Below are positions 12,301 to 27,300 of a DNA stretch of 34,130 nt, piece after piece. The position numbers and the translations under genes are program-made. The stretch comes from Elysia marginata. Taxonomy: Eukaryota > Mollusca > Gastropoda > Plakobranchidae. Within the stretch, counting starts at the first letter, position 1; every line of letters starts with the position of its first letter. The notes below the pieces were generated by a model that was not told the origin of the DNA, searched no databases, and saw only the letters and a program-made list of their open reading frames with translations. Location: NCBI GenBank assembly GCA_019649035.1, contig BMAT01006598.1, positions 481,271 through 515,400 of the forward strand, given 5' to 3'.

Positions 12301-15300
12301 TAATTTCCTTACCCCCAAGAAGTCAACAAAGTGGCTGTTGTTTTGAGGGGCAGGCCTGAGGTATTTTACAGTGTGTGCCAATCTCTCCCTGACTACAGGG
12401 CAGTCAACAAAAATCTCTGAAGCCTTGCACATGTCTTGTTTGGAGATGACATTAGGTGATTTACCGTCCCCATCCACTGTTACTGTACTCCACTCTGCAG
12501 GAATCCAAGGCAGAGTCTTCAAGTGAATAGCAAAGGAAGTCTGGATCAAAGAGAAAAGTAAAAATTTATACCAGTACTTAATGTTGTATTTATTTATGTA
12601 GGTAATTTTGTTGCCATCCCAGTTGATATTGAACAGCTTGTCTTTTTTGTGGAAAAAAAAAAACAACAAAAAATCAAGCTCCAGTTACAGTAAGATCATA
12701 AGGAATATGAAAATTAATAGCGCATTTCAGGGTGTAGAAAAAGGAGAGCTAAGTTACAAAAAAACAGGAGCGGTAACTGGTAGCTAATCTTCATCTAGTT
12801 CATCTGTCTTGCTTGGCTAGAACCTTCTTCTGACTATGCTATGATATTGCGTTAGCCTTGTTTAAGGTTGATTGAGTATAAGTTCGCAAACTGTTTGACT
12901 ATCAATAGGCCTCGAATACGAATTAAATTAAGAGTGCTTTTGCTTAACGAAAACTTTCTCCTTTCATAACCTGTTTTTGTAAGCTTGTCGAGCACAGGTT
13001 CATTTTCCACTCTTTGGTTAAGCAATTCCCATAATAACTTGCTGTTTGTTTTTTTATTCACAGGTCGGATCATTATGAGGGTTATCCTTTAGTAAAAAGT
13101 TGGGTTGCCGCAGTTTTTTTGTACTCTAACGGAGTAGAACAGAATTAATTTTATAGACAATAATCCGTCATGTGTATGTCCTCAAATTGGTATCAGTGTT
13201 AGCGGATATCTGCTTAAACATTGGGTGACAGTTACAGGTAGTGGAAAAAGTCAGAGAGGTCAGAACATAGTGGAATTTCCGACATTTAGCAGGAAAGAGG
13301 CAACCATGTTACACATTTGGAAATTACTTTCTGTTTCCTTTAATAATTAACCTATTTGTTCTATTTTTCTATTTAAGACTTAATCTTTTATTTTATTCAA
13401 GTATGCTTTGCAAAATTAAAAAGCTTTCCTGGTTTAGAAATATCACTTTGTAAAATAAAATTAACTTTGACAAACCAATTATTATTTGGCATCAATAAGG
13501 TCAAAACAACACCCTATTTTAGAACTTGAAAACTGGTTAGAGCTACATATTCTGCTTGAAATCTAAAACCTCAGAATTTTTTTGTCTACTTATGTTTTCT
13601 CACTGCATAAATGATACTTTAAATAACCTAAAAGACATAAAATGGATCAAAATAAAATATATATGTATTGCAACCAGTGCAAATGAGTTGTGAGTCAATA
13701 TTGGAAGGTAGTCAGACAATGGTATCACAGAATAGCCTATTTTCTCTACTTCCAAATACAACAAATGAAAAGCTCTGCCATCTTTCTGTATGCAGTTATA
13801 GCTGTTCGAAGTTGGCAGGGTTAGGACTTTAAAAATTTAAGAAAGGGGAGAAAACAATATTTAAACTTTAGAGATCTATAAAGGTGTTGAGGCCTTGGCA
13901 ACCACAGCAATTAAAATTTAACGCATAAAACATGAAATTTCAACATCAACTAGGCATGAAAACTATTTAGAAATGCTTTTAGCGTCAATATCTAAAAAAA
14001 AAAACTGACTTCTGAACCCCCACTAAACTTTAAAAGCCAATATCTAAAAACTAAACCATTCGACTTACGACTCATTTGGACAGAATGCAGGACATATATT
14101 ATTTACATCAATTGTTCTTGTAATATAATGTGAGCATACAGCAAAAGAGGAATTGGCTTTACACACAGAAATTAAAGAAACAAGTTTGCATTTAGAAAAA
14201 AAAAATTAAAATGCTCATTTATTTATTCTTTTATTGTTTTACTTCAAAGCTCAAGTATGTCTATACATATTTACAATTTAAATTTAACTTCTATGACATT
14301 ATTTCAGATTAAAATGTTATTGATATTACCAAGATAAAAAAATTGATACCCTAAACACCAGTGAATTATATAACCAATAACGATTTCATACTTTAGACTC
14401 TGCAAAGCACTTGGGAACATGTTTGGTAAAAAGTACTCATTGCAGAGTTGAATTTTAGTAAAATGAAATATCATATTCTCATTAAGTAATTTTTGGTCAA
14501 CATCTTACAACAGATTTCATTTCTATACTTACTTAAAATTATTTTCATTGGAATCTCCAGAGGTAATACCAATATCACGTCAAGATCATAACAAAACTCA
14601 TGCATTGAAATTAACTGATAACGGATTCTAGCAACAAGCAATGCTGCCCACCTCAATGACTTCCCTAAGAATGTGCCCTGAGCCAGATTGAAGCTGTGTG
14701 TGAGTACACTTTCTGTACTCTGCTGACCACTGAGCATCCAGTAGTTCAAACAGAGAAGCCATTTCCTTATGAGCACAGCTCTGGGAATAGTCATTGCGTG
14801 ATGCTGTGGACACGAGTTGATGGAACTCGTTACACTCATAATCTGTGACAACATAACCATCTGGTGAGTCTGGCCACAGGTCCTTGTAGGCAGCCCATGG
14901 TGTTTCATGCTGGAGATTAATTGGATAAAAATGATTTTAATTTTTTTTTCTCAAACAAAAAACCTTATTTGTGGGGTTTTGCGTTTGAGTATTTGAATCA
15001 AAATGTAATAGAGTTACATTATGTTTGAACATTCCTCTCAATACAAAAATCACAAACCAATAGTTTTACGCTGGAATTATTAATTCAAAACAGAAGTTAT
15101 ACGATTTAAATATTCTCAAAAATAAAAATCTAACTTTGCAAATATCTCAACATTCATCTTATAAATAGAATATAAAAACTATGCCTGTTGCCTGTTTTCC
15201 TTGCTTTCTGTACCAACAGTCTTCCTTTTCTTTTTGCACAAAAGGCAGTATGAAAATGTAAATTGAGCAATAGGCTCCTCATATGAAAGGTTTGCAGTTG

Positions 15301-18300
15301 TACAGAACCTGTTTAGATTGTGATTTTACAATTTACAATTTCCCACATTCTCTTTAAACTTGTACATGTCTATTTGCAATGCACAAAATTCAAAGCGTGC
15401 TAACAATAAGCACCTAACAATAATGAGGCAATATCTACAGTCAAGTTTAGTGGAACGAATTATAAAATTAAGAGTTTTCAAAGGACTGTCAATCAAATAT
15501 GCAGCCTGCTGAGGAAACTGCAAAGGTTTTACGGGTTTTAGCCCAGAGATCACTACTTTATAATTCTTATAAATGTTATAATACCCAACACTAACAGGGT
15601 GTACTTTTAAAATTTATCAGATTATTGAGTATGAATCAGTTGATTGAAAATTATATCAACAAATAAAACTTTTAAAACTAAAGGTTGATATTGTAATAAA
15701 CATGTCTCACATTAATTTGGATAGTCTAAAAAATAAAGTAAAGTTTTCCATACTTAAGACAAACATAAAGGAACAAGGAGCAGGGCCCTTATTTTTCAGG
15801 AACAAGGCATAGTAAGGTAGTTTAACATTGCTTTCCTCGACGCCTTTACTTTAGCTGAGTCTTAAGAGACCTAAGTACCCATTAAATACTGGGTGGGCAC
15901 AGGGCAGAAAATAAAATTTTGTCAGGACTGGGGATCGAACCCAGGACCTCTGAAATCAACCGCCCAGTCGACTGTGCCACTGCTGGATGGCCTATTTAAA
16001 TGCTAAATGCCTAGTAGACTCAAATAGTTCATAGTCAGATAAGCAGACAAAAGACTTACTATATTACTCTTGTCAAACTTCCTTTCCACAGGTTTCACTC
16101 TGAGAAAGTCAACCACTCCTAGGTCATTGAGAAAACGGTGCCAGGATTGCTTTTCAATGGCAGATGGATTAGGAGACAAGTATGCTGCATCCACCAACGT
16201 CCAGTTCACTCCTAATACAAAAAATGTTCATGAGATAAGGGCGAAAAAAATAAATGCTAGAACATTGGGAACAAGGGTGCCAATCTCTAAAGACTAACCT
16301 GATAGATTTTAAATTTCTATGACTTTATTTTGAGAAGACAAGCACAGCTCACTGTGACTCTAGACTCATCAACACCAAGATAGACATGGTGAAAATACAC
16401 AATTACCTTATGCAATGAAAGAAACAAGACAAGAAAACTTATAAGTGTACAATGGTAAACACAAGCAGTTTTTGTGAAAAAAAAATTTCTTTTGTAAAAC
16501 TTATCACTCTTTATTGAAGACTTTTGTTGCGGAAATTAAAGAGAAGATATATTGAAGAGAAAAATTTTAAAAAAAGAAGGCTGAAAAATATGTAAACATT
16601 TAAAACCTGTTTCTTCCCATTGTCTGATGCCAAAGCCTTTATAATAAACACAAAACTATTTCTCAAGTCTTATTTATTTCCCTTGATACAAACAATTATG
16701 TTACTTTCAACGACAACAAAAAAGATAAAACTACCTGGAAAACAGCTTTGTAAATTAATTTTGTTGCCATACGCTGTAGAGAAATGGACACTGCTCTCTT
16801 GTGGGGACTGTACCCCATGATTGGTGGCAAGGCGGACAACTGACTTCAGCTCGGAGAGCTCTATAAGAGACGGCTGTCGGTCAAGTTCAGTTTTGATATA
16901 AATCAGGTAGCTGATGATGACATCTCTGGCTTTTGACTGGAACAGATGAAAAAAAATGCATTTATGATAGCTTTAACGACAAAATGGAACAAAATATACA
17001 TTTCTAATTTTCAGCTATTTTTCGCATAACATGAAATAATTTGGGGATTTGGAAATTTTGTGGTTCAGAATTTTTTTTTAGCTATCAAAAACACCTGACT
17101 TATGTATAATTAAATTATGAGAAAAATTTTGAGAAACCTGGGATTAAAAAATTAGCAAGGAGAAAAAAGACCCTCTCATTGACCAAGTTATACTAATTTA
17201 TTCAGAGGAGTCCGAACCACACAAAAGTGCTGACTTTAAGCGAGGTTGGCTTTATCCATTATCAGGGGGGAGGGGAATTGTTACAATCTGTAAGAGCGAG
17301 ATAAATTCAGTGAGCGCAGCGTGACCACTAGGAAGATACTCGAAGAAATGATGAAGGCTAGCCTAGGCTAGATGTGGACAAAGGGATGGAATGCATGGGT
17401 GTGTACACCGAAGCATTAGAAACCTTGCGCGCCGCTGCCTATAATGTATGATGTAATTACACCCAAAGGTAGGGTGGGTGTTACAGCAGACGATTGGCCC
17501 ACAGGCCCCGTTAGCCCATTAGCCATCTTGGATTTCTCCCGCTTCAGACTTCCTCCTCCTGAGCGGGCCCTAGTGCATAAAATCTAGTGTGTGGGCGCAA
17601 CATAAAATTTGTTGCAGTGAAGTGATGAAGCGGGGAGGAGTGGGAGAATCATCAGTGAACTGCCCCAATCAGCACCTGTACTTGCCGTACTAGACCTCCC
17701 CCTATCACCCAATAGCCCTCGCCAGGCCAGCATCTGTCACAGACAGTGTCTTCAATCATGAATGGAAACAAATATCGCCCACCCACTTCTTTGTCTCTAT
17801 CAAGATCCATATGGGAACTCTCTATCTCTTTCCATATGGCCACGAGGTGTTGACTTTAAGCTAAAATAGGTACGAAGCAATTGACTTAATGCGAAATAAA
17901 GTTACTTAAATAAAGAAGGAAAAAATGGGACATTGCAAGGCGTTCACTTTAACTGAGAGTTGACTTTAAGAGCGTTGACTTCTCACGGATTCCACTGTAT
18001 ATGAATCTTAAATAAAAAAATACTACAAATACTACATTTACCAACAAATATACAAAATTTAGAAAGCACTTATAAATTACATGTAGTTTTATTCAATTCA
18101 CTTGCTACTGGGCCTAAAACCAGCAACTATTCTATAAGTACGGACAATTTAGAGATGTTTTCTTCAAATTCGCAGAGATTTAAATTAAAATGTTTATGCT
18201 TTCTTTTTTTATACCAAATTCTTTAAACAAAAATGTCTAAACATTTTATTTCAAAACAATATCATGATTACTTTGTTCCCTATGATATGAAAAAAATCAG

Positions 18301-21300
18301 ATTTGGGATCTCCAAAAAATTTTTAAATCTAAATGTACTCCAATTAAGCAATAGCTTTAGAAACAACTGGTTCACCAGAATCGCTACAACTTGTTTTTAG
18401 ACCATTATGTGGATCACTTTTCCTTAGGTCTACATGTGCATATGGTGAATATTGGATTCATGGTAGATTTCATTGTAAAGAAAATCACAGAGAACTTAAA
18501 AAAAAAAAGACATTAGAATGGCTCTTTCCTCTCTCTATAGTTTTAAAAATTTACAGGTTGGTTGCTGGATTTTTCCGCAAAATAAAATGGCTTAACAAAT
18601 ATTAGTGATGGATACACCCACTTTTAGTACAGAGATATCAAAATTATCAGGACAGTTTGAAGCTGCACCAAGGGGAGGTGTATCTGCCAGTTATGTGACA
18701 TATAGTTAGTGCGCCAAGGGGTGGCCATCCACCTTTAGTGACGTACAACCTAGGCACTTTGGTTTGCACATTCATAATGACTTAAAAAGGAAAAAAGGAC
18801 ATGCATTGTATGATTTAAAAATAGCTTTGAAAGCCTCTTTCAATCTCTGGTAACATATGTAAAGAAACATACTTGAAACTTTCTTGCTTTGTATCCTGAT
18901 TTCACAAAACTCTGCTATTCTTCTACTTTTGATGTAATATCTCTCTTAGCTAAAAAATCTCCCTTACAGATTAAAAAAATTGCTCTCCCTGAGACATTTT
19001 TAACAGGGGAAAAATATCCGGTAATATCAATAAAAGAAAACTACTATGAGAAGTCTAGGCTTGTAAGACATAGCTATGGATTTACCTGCCAAACATCAGA
19101 ATTCAGGACAGGCATGATATGGCCGTGTATCAGGTCATGGGCAGTGAGCTCTTTTACTGCCTCAGTTCGCAGCAACAGCTTGACCACCTGTGAGTTGACC
19201 TCAGCATCTGGTGTACTGGTCAAAGCTGAGTGGATAATGTTCAGGTCTTTCTGCAGCTCTTTCAGGGGATCTGGCACCAAGGTATATTTTCAATTTTGGC
19301 ATTCCAAAATATTTTTTACAAATCAAGACAAAAAAAATCGTAAAAATTTTACACAATCAACATAAATATTTTTGATAGTTTGAAATTTAACAAAATGTAC
19401 ACATGTAGCGCAAAGTTGTAGAATTATGAGGTGAAGAGAAGTAAAAATTGTTCAAATGCTCTCTATACTTTTTCCAAAAAGGGTGTAAAATTTGATTTGA
19501 TAACCTGTTTTCACTCTTGAGTTATTGCATTTGGAAGCTAGGGGGTCGGAGGGACCCATTTCCAAGAAAAAAATATCAGACTTAAACATTATAATTTATA
19601 AAAAGAAAGTTTCCCATACTCAAGACAAGCTTTAGAGAAAAAGGAACGAGGTCCTTTTTTTTTTCAGGCACACGACATAGGGAGTTAATTAGCCCTTTCT
19701 GGCCTCACCATCTTCACTTTTGGCGGGTCTACAAGACCTAGCTACCCATTAAGTGCTGGGTGGGAACAGAAAAGCAAATACAACTTTGCTTGAACTGGGG
19801 ATCAAAACCAGATAGCGGTCAATTGCCCTACTGAATGCACCACAGCTCACATGAACTATACAAAAGATAAAAAGAGCGCAATTTAACCACTGTGGTACAA
19901 TGTCATAGTATTCTATCTACTGCAAAATCAACGGGGCTTCTTTTTTAGATCTAGTTTTAGAGCAACATGTATCCATCTAATAGAATGTAATGTTGTTGCA
20001 CCTACAACCTCAGTTTTATGTTTACTTTGAAAATCAAATAAATATGGTAGTCATCAAGTTGATTCAAAGAGATAAACACCTCTATTCCTTGCTGCTTTTG
20101 AGGAAGTCTGTTCTGAAGGTGGTCCTGCGTTTTCCATGAGAAGAAATACTGTGACATCTGCCAAAGCTATCAAAGTTCCATCTGCCAATGGGATCACCCT
20201 GAATCAGTTCAAGTTTAACATTAGAAACTTTTTCAAAACTTTAATTCTAAGCCCAATAAGACTAAAAAGTATCATTACTTGGTACTTCTTGAAAATTTTT
20301 GAAGGTATAATGTTTTGAACAATTTGGATCTGTTTATGCAAGCAATGAAATGATGTAAAAATGCATACTCAGGAATGCCACTGAACTTAAAAGAAAAGAA
20401 TTAATGAAATTCCATGCTATAAATTCTCACGCATATAAACATAATATAAAAAGCAGGAGAAGCACATGAATGGACATAAATTTCAAAAAAATAAATAGGG
20501 ACAAAATCAGAGAAAATAAGGAAAATAACAGAAAAATGGCATCGCTGCATACAGCTGTTTTCAAACCAAAGCAGTTTTGAAAAAATAGGGACTAATAGCA
20601 AAATAGTGACCTGATATTCTGTGCTTCATTTTAAGATGGTAGTATACCCAACTTTGACAAAGCTGACTAAGCCAAAATTCCAACCTCACTCAAAACTCAA
20701 AAGAAAAAATTTCAAACTATCAAGTTTATCTAAGTTGTTTGTTTTTTATTTACCTCATTTTATTGAGTTGATCAAAGACTATAGAATTTTCTTCAAAATC
20801 ATCCAGACTTCTGTAAACGCAGGCTAGCCATTTTGCAATCTCCATAACTTGATCTGTTATGAATAGAAAAAACAGATATTTCAACATGTGACAGCAGGCA
20901 GTTTAATCTGAAATATAACTTAAGTTGCAGAAATATTTTTTTTTGTCTCTAAACATTTAACATTCTTAAAAGGAAGAGGCTAGATAGCCTCTAAAGAGAG
21001 GGAACCTGGCAGAGATGCAATCGCCTAATGCACATATAGCAGGAAAATTTAAACACCTCTATAAAGTGCTCTACTTGACACTGATATTCGGTAATTAACC
21101 TATAGAATCTTTGGTAGATCAACTACAAGGGTAGATACAAATTCTCTGTAATAGGGTCTTCACAGCTGTACTACCCAAAAGAAATGTTGGATTTTCTTTA
21201 CATCTCAAGTTTCGAAAATTTTTCTTCAAGAATTTAGTCTTTTTTAGTTTCCTGCTTTTTTGGGCTGAAGATTAGAGCTAAAAAATTGGAATTTCTGCAA

Positions 21301-24300
21301 AAATCAGAAATCTTGCATTCCTGACCTGGACTCCAACGCAAGGATGCCGTTGAATAGAGAACTCTAGCCCCTTATTACATTTCAATGAGCCTTAATGCGG
21401 CCACTGCAGGGGTATTGCCAGCTAGTCAATCTAGCCTCTAAAAATAGACCACTAATCGTAACAAAGGCTCTTACCTTTCGTCTGGTTTGGAGAGTTCAGA
21501 GCTTCCAGCCCAGCACTAGAGGAAAGTGTACAAGTCACCCCCAAAAAGAGTATTTTTCAACAAAAAGGCATATTTTTCAACCCATGGCTAAAAATTGCAC
21601 CCAAAATACAAAATACAATAGAGGCGCCAACCTATCATGAGACAAAAGTGTACAAGCTAAGCACAAAAAGTGCAACATTGTTTTGGTATTCCTAAACTCA
21701 GTCACAGAAAATGTAAGAACTAATAAAAATAGTTATAAATGCTAAACTGTGCGGTGCCCAGTTACTTGGTTAAAAAAAAAAAGCTATCTAACAATTATAG
21801 TATATACTACTATCACACAGTATTGTATAGTGCACAATGCAAAATAATTACCAAATGGCCTGGTTATTGTTACTGTAAGTGTTGACTGTTTCATCCATAT
21901 TTTAGATTTAGGCTTTATGTTAACCATCTACTATCTAGTGACGCAAATTATTACCTGGTCCCTGAAAATTTTACAAGTACATCTATTTGATTAGATGTAT
22001 TTGCATCGAGTAGAAAGAAAAAACAATAGGCCATCATAAATTAATGTGTTGAAAATTTTTAATTAACACAGACACTGACACTAAGGTATCTTTTTGGAAA
22101 GGATTTTCACAATGGGATGTCACCCCACATAAGCCTAAACTTTAAGTTAACAAATTCAACATGTATCTAGAAATAAAGGGTCCTCTGCATGAGATACAAG
22201 ACTGACAAAATGAAGGGTAATGGGTAATTAATAGTAACAAAAATAACTGAGGAAATGAAGGGCAATGAGGAGGAGATCAGTTTCAAACTCAAATTAAAAG
22301 TAGCACCTAAGTGCAGAAATCTCTACAAACCCCTAAAAACTCTAGAATCTTGATTTTTAGTCATACTGTTACAGTTACAAATCTAGATCTAAATCTAGTC
22401 CAGAACGGAGTCTAGCAAAGGTTAGAGATCAGACTGTGCAGTACTATTGATTACGTTATGGGAAATTTAAAAAATCAGGCTCACAACTCTCAACATAAGC
22501 ACAAACACCCTTTTGATTATCAAGTATCCTAGCAGTAACAGCATCAATACGATTGATATCTAGATCTTGCCCGATTAACTTCACTTAGATCTGTATTAGG
22601 CTACTTTGCTCGGGATCTTTAGTAATTAGAATGTGGTGAAGAGATACAATGCCCAGTTCGCCAGAGCGAAATTCCTGGAGTTCGATGAAAAACATTGTCT
22701 ATAAAATCGGAAAAGAGGGCAATATTAGGAACACGATTTCAATATTACTAGTACTAAACGTTGAAAAATAAAGCGGAAAAACAAAACAAAATCGATGTAC
22801 TGTATCGTCACAATTATCTTTGTGCACATGTGCACAAATGTAATAGATTCCTGCTAAGGAATTCAGTACGGAAGTTGAACGTACCTGACATACATCGGGA
22901 GTTTCATACTCATAGTGTCATTGGAATTAAAAGACCCGGGAGTTTCATACTCATAGTGTCATTGGAATTAAAAGACCGGAAAGTAATATTTTTCATAAGA
23001 AAATCGTACTGGCATAGTTTGGACGAAAAAGAGTACGAAAATACGTGAAAGCGTACATGTTGGCAGCTCTGAGAGTTATAGAGATCACCTAGCCGTGGAG
23101 TTCAGGTACACGCTAAATTAAGAGTGGGGACAAGCTTCCGTATTGAATAAACTCTTCTTCCTCCTAACTAGGAAAACGCAGTATATTAGTTAACTATCAT
23201 ACCAAATAATTATGTGACTTTCATGACTTGAATTATCTGTACAAAGTTGCTATTTTTAAATTTATGTCAGTATGTTTAAAAATTTGACTTCCTTTCATAG
23301 TAGCGTAGCTCAAGATCAAAAACAAGTTTTGTGTTCAGAATGCAAACATTTGGGAAAATAAATGTGTATTTAGCAATGTGTTCAGCTTGTTACATATTTC
23401 AACTTATTGAATGCTACAAAAAATTATAGGTACAAAGCATTTAAGCTGCCCTTAAGTCTGACATGACTACAAATTCCATTTGTGAAACGTCATTTCATCA
23501 AAGGCCCATATTTTGATTATAAAAAAGAAAATCTACAAAACCAGTCCTACCTGGATTTCCTTGTCCATCCCAATTTTGGCTGATGAAGCCTCCTATGTCA
23601 AGAAGGTGGCTTGTGCTGATCACCTGAACCCTGAGGACATCAGCAAGTGACTGGTCTAGAACATTAGACAACTCTGGATGTAGATAATGCAGCCCCAAGC
23701 GGTGCTCCAGAAGCTTTGATGACACCACCTCCCTCACAAGTGAGTCTCGCACCAGCACACATTGGGATGGCAGTTTCCACGATATGCCTGCTGTGAGACG
23801 CACAGAGGATAAACAGTTACTTTCAAGTAGCAACATCTTTCAAAATTTATAATTTTTATAAATTGATGAAAAAATAAGTATATCGTAGAAGGCAGCTTAT
23901 GCTACCAAGACTGAGAAAAGGCAGATAAAAAAAGCTTACAAATACATTTTTCTTAGATCTTTTCTATGTTCCTCTATAAAGCTCCTCCCACCAACTCACC
24001 CCTTCCCTACTAGCAAAAATATACAGACACAGCTTCATATTTCTGACCTTTCTTGTCTCCATTGAGAACAGGCATACACTTGCTGGCTCGCAACTGGGCA
24101 AGGATGTGAGTTGTCACGGGCTTAAAGAAATCGACCACTTCGTTCTCGAGGGGAACAAACTGTAAGTACTGGATCAAAGCTTCCAATGGAGTGAGGTCAG
24201 TTCGTTTCTTTATTAGGGCAGATATGAGGAAATAGAAAAATTTCTTTATGGTCATGACATTCATTTTTTTTTAAAAGATTTGCAGGAAGACCCACATTAT

Positions 24301-27300
24301 GTTCAGGAGGAATTCTTTATTATCTTTTCTGAAACTGTTAGGGTTAAAAAAACTGTTTACATTATTCAGTATTCACATATATAAGCCACAAAACTATCTA
24401 GTCATTTGGCTTTTATGTTGCATATATAGAGAAAAGTTCCACCTTAAAGGCCTCCAGCGCCTCTATGAAAAGATTGTGAATTTCACTCCGAAGCCATTGA
24501 TTCCATGAACTATCTTTGTCAACATCCTCTCTACTTGAGGGTACATCAAAATCACCTGGATGAAAACAAAATAAAAGTATATTTCAGTTTTAAACTTTTA
24601 ATTTTCTTTTTTTTTCAATTTCGCTATACTTTCCTACAGATTTTTCCTTACTATTTTGTCAATTATGCTATCTCATTTTAGCACATACAGAGGGCAATAT
24701 TACAAATGGCACCTGCACATGGTTTTGATTTGGTGAACAAACCACACCTTACATTCATAACCGAATCTTCCAATTTTAGCTTTGCGAAATTTTTTAAAAG
24801 ACATCTCTTTTCATGGTTTACATAGTTTCTCTCAGTTTTTAGTTATACAGCTTCAAGTGCTGAAATATTGCAGTAATTTTTAAAAATAAAATTAAAGACG
24901 ACAAAATTTATTTGATGTAACTAACACTAACGATTATTCAATACTGTCATTTTAAACCATGCCCTAAGTTTACTAAACAGTGGCTAAGCAGTTAAGGAAG
25001 AATAAATATTGCACAACTGAAATCATTTTCCTTATTTGGGAATTTATGATAATAATTTTGGACAATGAACATTCCTCATTCCTTTTGCAATTCATTTTGA
25101 AGTTTTTTGCACACAATGGTTAAAAACAAGTAGAAACTATTCACCTTGAACAATGAATCTGAATCCGTATGTCCTCAAAGGTAGAAATGCAAATACAGGA
25201 AGCATTGAAGGTTTTACCTGAGGTGTAAGTAAATACATCTGATTCAGATTCAGGATTTGACTCTAAGAGTTTTATAAATCAAACAGAAAAGCATGAAAAA
25301 AAATCTGCTCAATCATATTATGCTTTAGGGAAAATAAAATTTAAATTTAGAAGAAAAAAAACCAACTTACAAAACCACTGCTGTCTTTTTTCTTTAATTA
25401 TAGAGGTCATTGAATAGATTTGCATTTACTGCAGCAGCCCAATCTAAAAAATGAATGCTTTCACTGGTTTCACCTCTTGAACGGGCAAATTGATGTTTAT
25501 TTCTCTTTGTTTGTTTTTCTCTTTATATATTACAGAGACAAAAATGTGTGTTCAAAACATAGATAAATATTAATAGCTAGTAAGATTTTTTTTTTGGAAA
25601 ATTAACAGTACTAGGAGGTTATATTTAATAAATTAAAATACAGTTTTCAATTTTCTTGAAAGGATTTCAACTGTTACCTGCAATTTATTCTCTTTAAACA
25701 TTGGATACCATATTCATTTATGAGCCAGCTTCTTAAATATTTTGTGCAGAGCTATAGGGATCCGATACCACAAAAAGTGATTACTGGTTTTTCAATTCTT
25801 GATTATATGTTGAGGAAATTAGTCAACATATATTTTACATAGATTGCTTTTAGGAAATGATCTTCATTTAAAGCAAATTTTTTTTAAAAACTGCGACATT
25901 TCAAATGAAGCTCGTTAATTAAGTACATCAGCTAGTTTTTGAGTAGTGATTAATCATAAAAAGCATCTGTGGCTGCAGCATGAAGACTCTTACAATTTCC
26001 AAATTAGCTCGGGAGAAAAAAAAGTACAAATTAATTATTATCTTACTTGTGCAGAGACATTTTTTCCTCTCAGTGGGAAAGCAAGAGCAATTTCTGTAGA
26101 GTCAACCTCTACACCTGCTTTCATCTGAAACAAAGACAAATAAATACAGCTTTTATTCCCTACGATGGCTTTTCTTCATTACACCTTATATCTAAAGTTA
26201 CATCTTTTAAAATGTGAGTACAACCTTAAAACATCATTCATATTTGTCTTGCAACCAGTCCAAATGAGTCTTAAGTCGATATTGAAAGGTAGTCAGACAT
26301 TGGTATCACAGAAAAGCTTATTTTCTCTACTTTCAAATACTACACAAAAAAATCTCTATAAACTTATAGCCATTTGAAATGGGCAGGGTCAGGTCTTTTG
26401 AAATTTCAGAGGAGGGAGAAAATTGCATTTCAAGTTTAGACGACTATAAAGGTGTAGACACCTTAGCAATTATCATAGGTGCCACTTCACAATGTTCAAA
26501 AAGGAGGAACTTTACTGGAGTTAAGTAACAGATGATGCGGCCGCCAAAGGCGGGAGCTTATCTAGGGGGGTCCAGGGGCATGCTCCCCCGGAAATTTTTT
26601 GAAAATTGCCCCCCAAAAGAAGCCATTTTAGAGTATTTGGAAAGCAATTTACTTATTTCATGTTTGAATATAATTTATAAAGCGCCATCTCAGGGAAAGG
26701 GTTTCAACCCTAAAAAATGTATAATTCCTTCTTAGACACTTTGCTAGCACTAATACGTTTATTTGATTGGAATACATTAGGCCTACATGTATTTTCCCTA
26801 GAAATGAAAGGTTCTGGTGCTACACATACAGCACTAACATATCTCAACATTTAGACATTCACCAAAACCTGATTCCTTTTATCAAAGAAGTCTCTCGAGC
26901 CATTTTTTATAATTATTTGTTATGTTTTAAAGAAAATATCTGGGCTGAGATCTTAATTCAGAAAGTGGCGTTCAATGCACCCTGTAACCTTCAATTAACA
27001 TTTTTCATTGTTTGACGAATTTATTCTAAACTAGATGATAGAGGTTAAAACACAAAAAGCTAAGTACATGTGAAGATATATCGGTATTTGCAGTAGACTA
27101 CATGTAAAAGACTAAAAATCCACATTGCCGGTTTATTTAGATCTCTATCCCATTTTCCATTGTCCTTGGCAGATAAAAATTTCTAGATGTTATCATGGCT
27201 TTCAGTTTAAATCCATATAGTCTCCGTCTGCATTGCTGCCTAAAATATATTTGCATCCCTCGGAAAAAATACAAATCTAAGACTAAATCAGATAATGTTA

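Larger units (their letters stand above)
12541..14651. other. 2.1-kb intron with two transposon copies
   Basis: Holds the truncated TIR element and the MITE-like element listed separately, about 360 bp apart. The remainder (14100-14650) is AT-rich with no further element recognised. Confidence 0.65.

Noticed and set aside
15930-15992. Possible tRNA gene (B-box-like sequence)
   Set aside because: The match is to a SINE head: the stem pairing is poor, and the sequence continues into a body shared with the copy at 19.6-19.85 kb.
18889-19365. 158-codon plus-strand open frame, one of the longest in the window
   Set aside because: It is the opposite-strand shadow of exon 15, whose minus-strand frame has both splice sites, matching phases and family motifs.
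22761-23048. 95-codon plus-strand open frame
   Set aside because: It crosses the exact 41-bp duplication, so part of its peptide is an out-of-frame copy of the same DNA. No family resemblance and no splice or start context.
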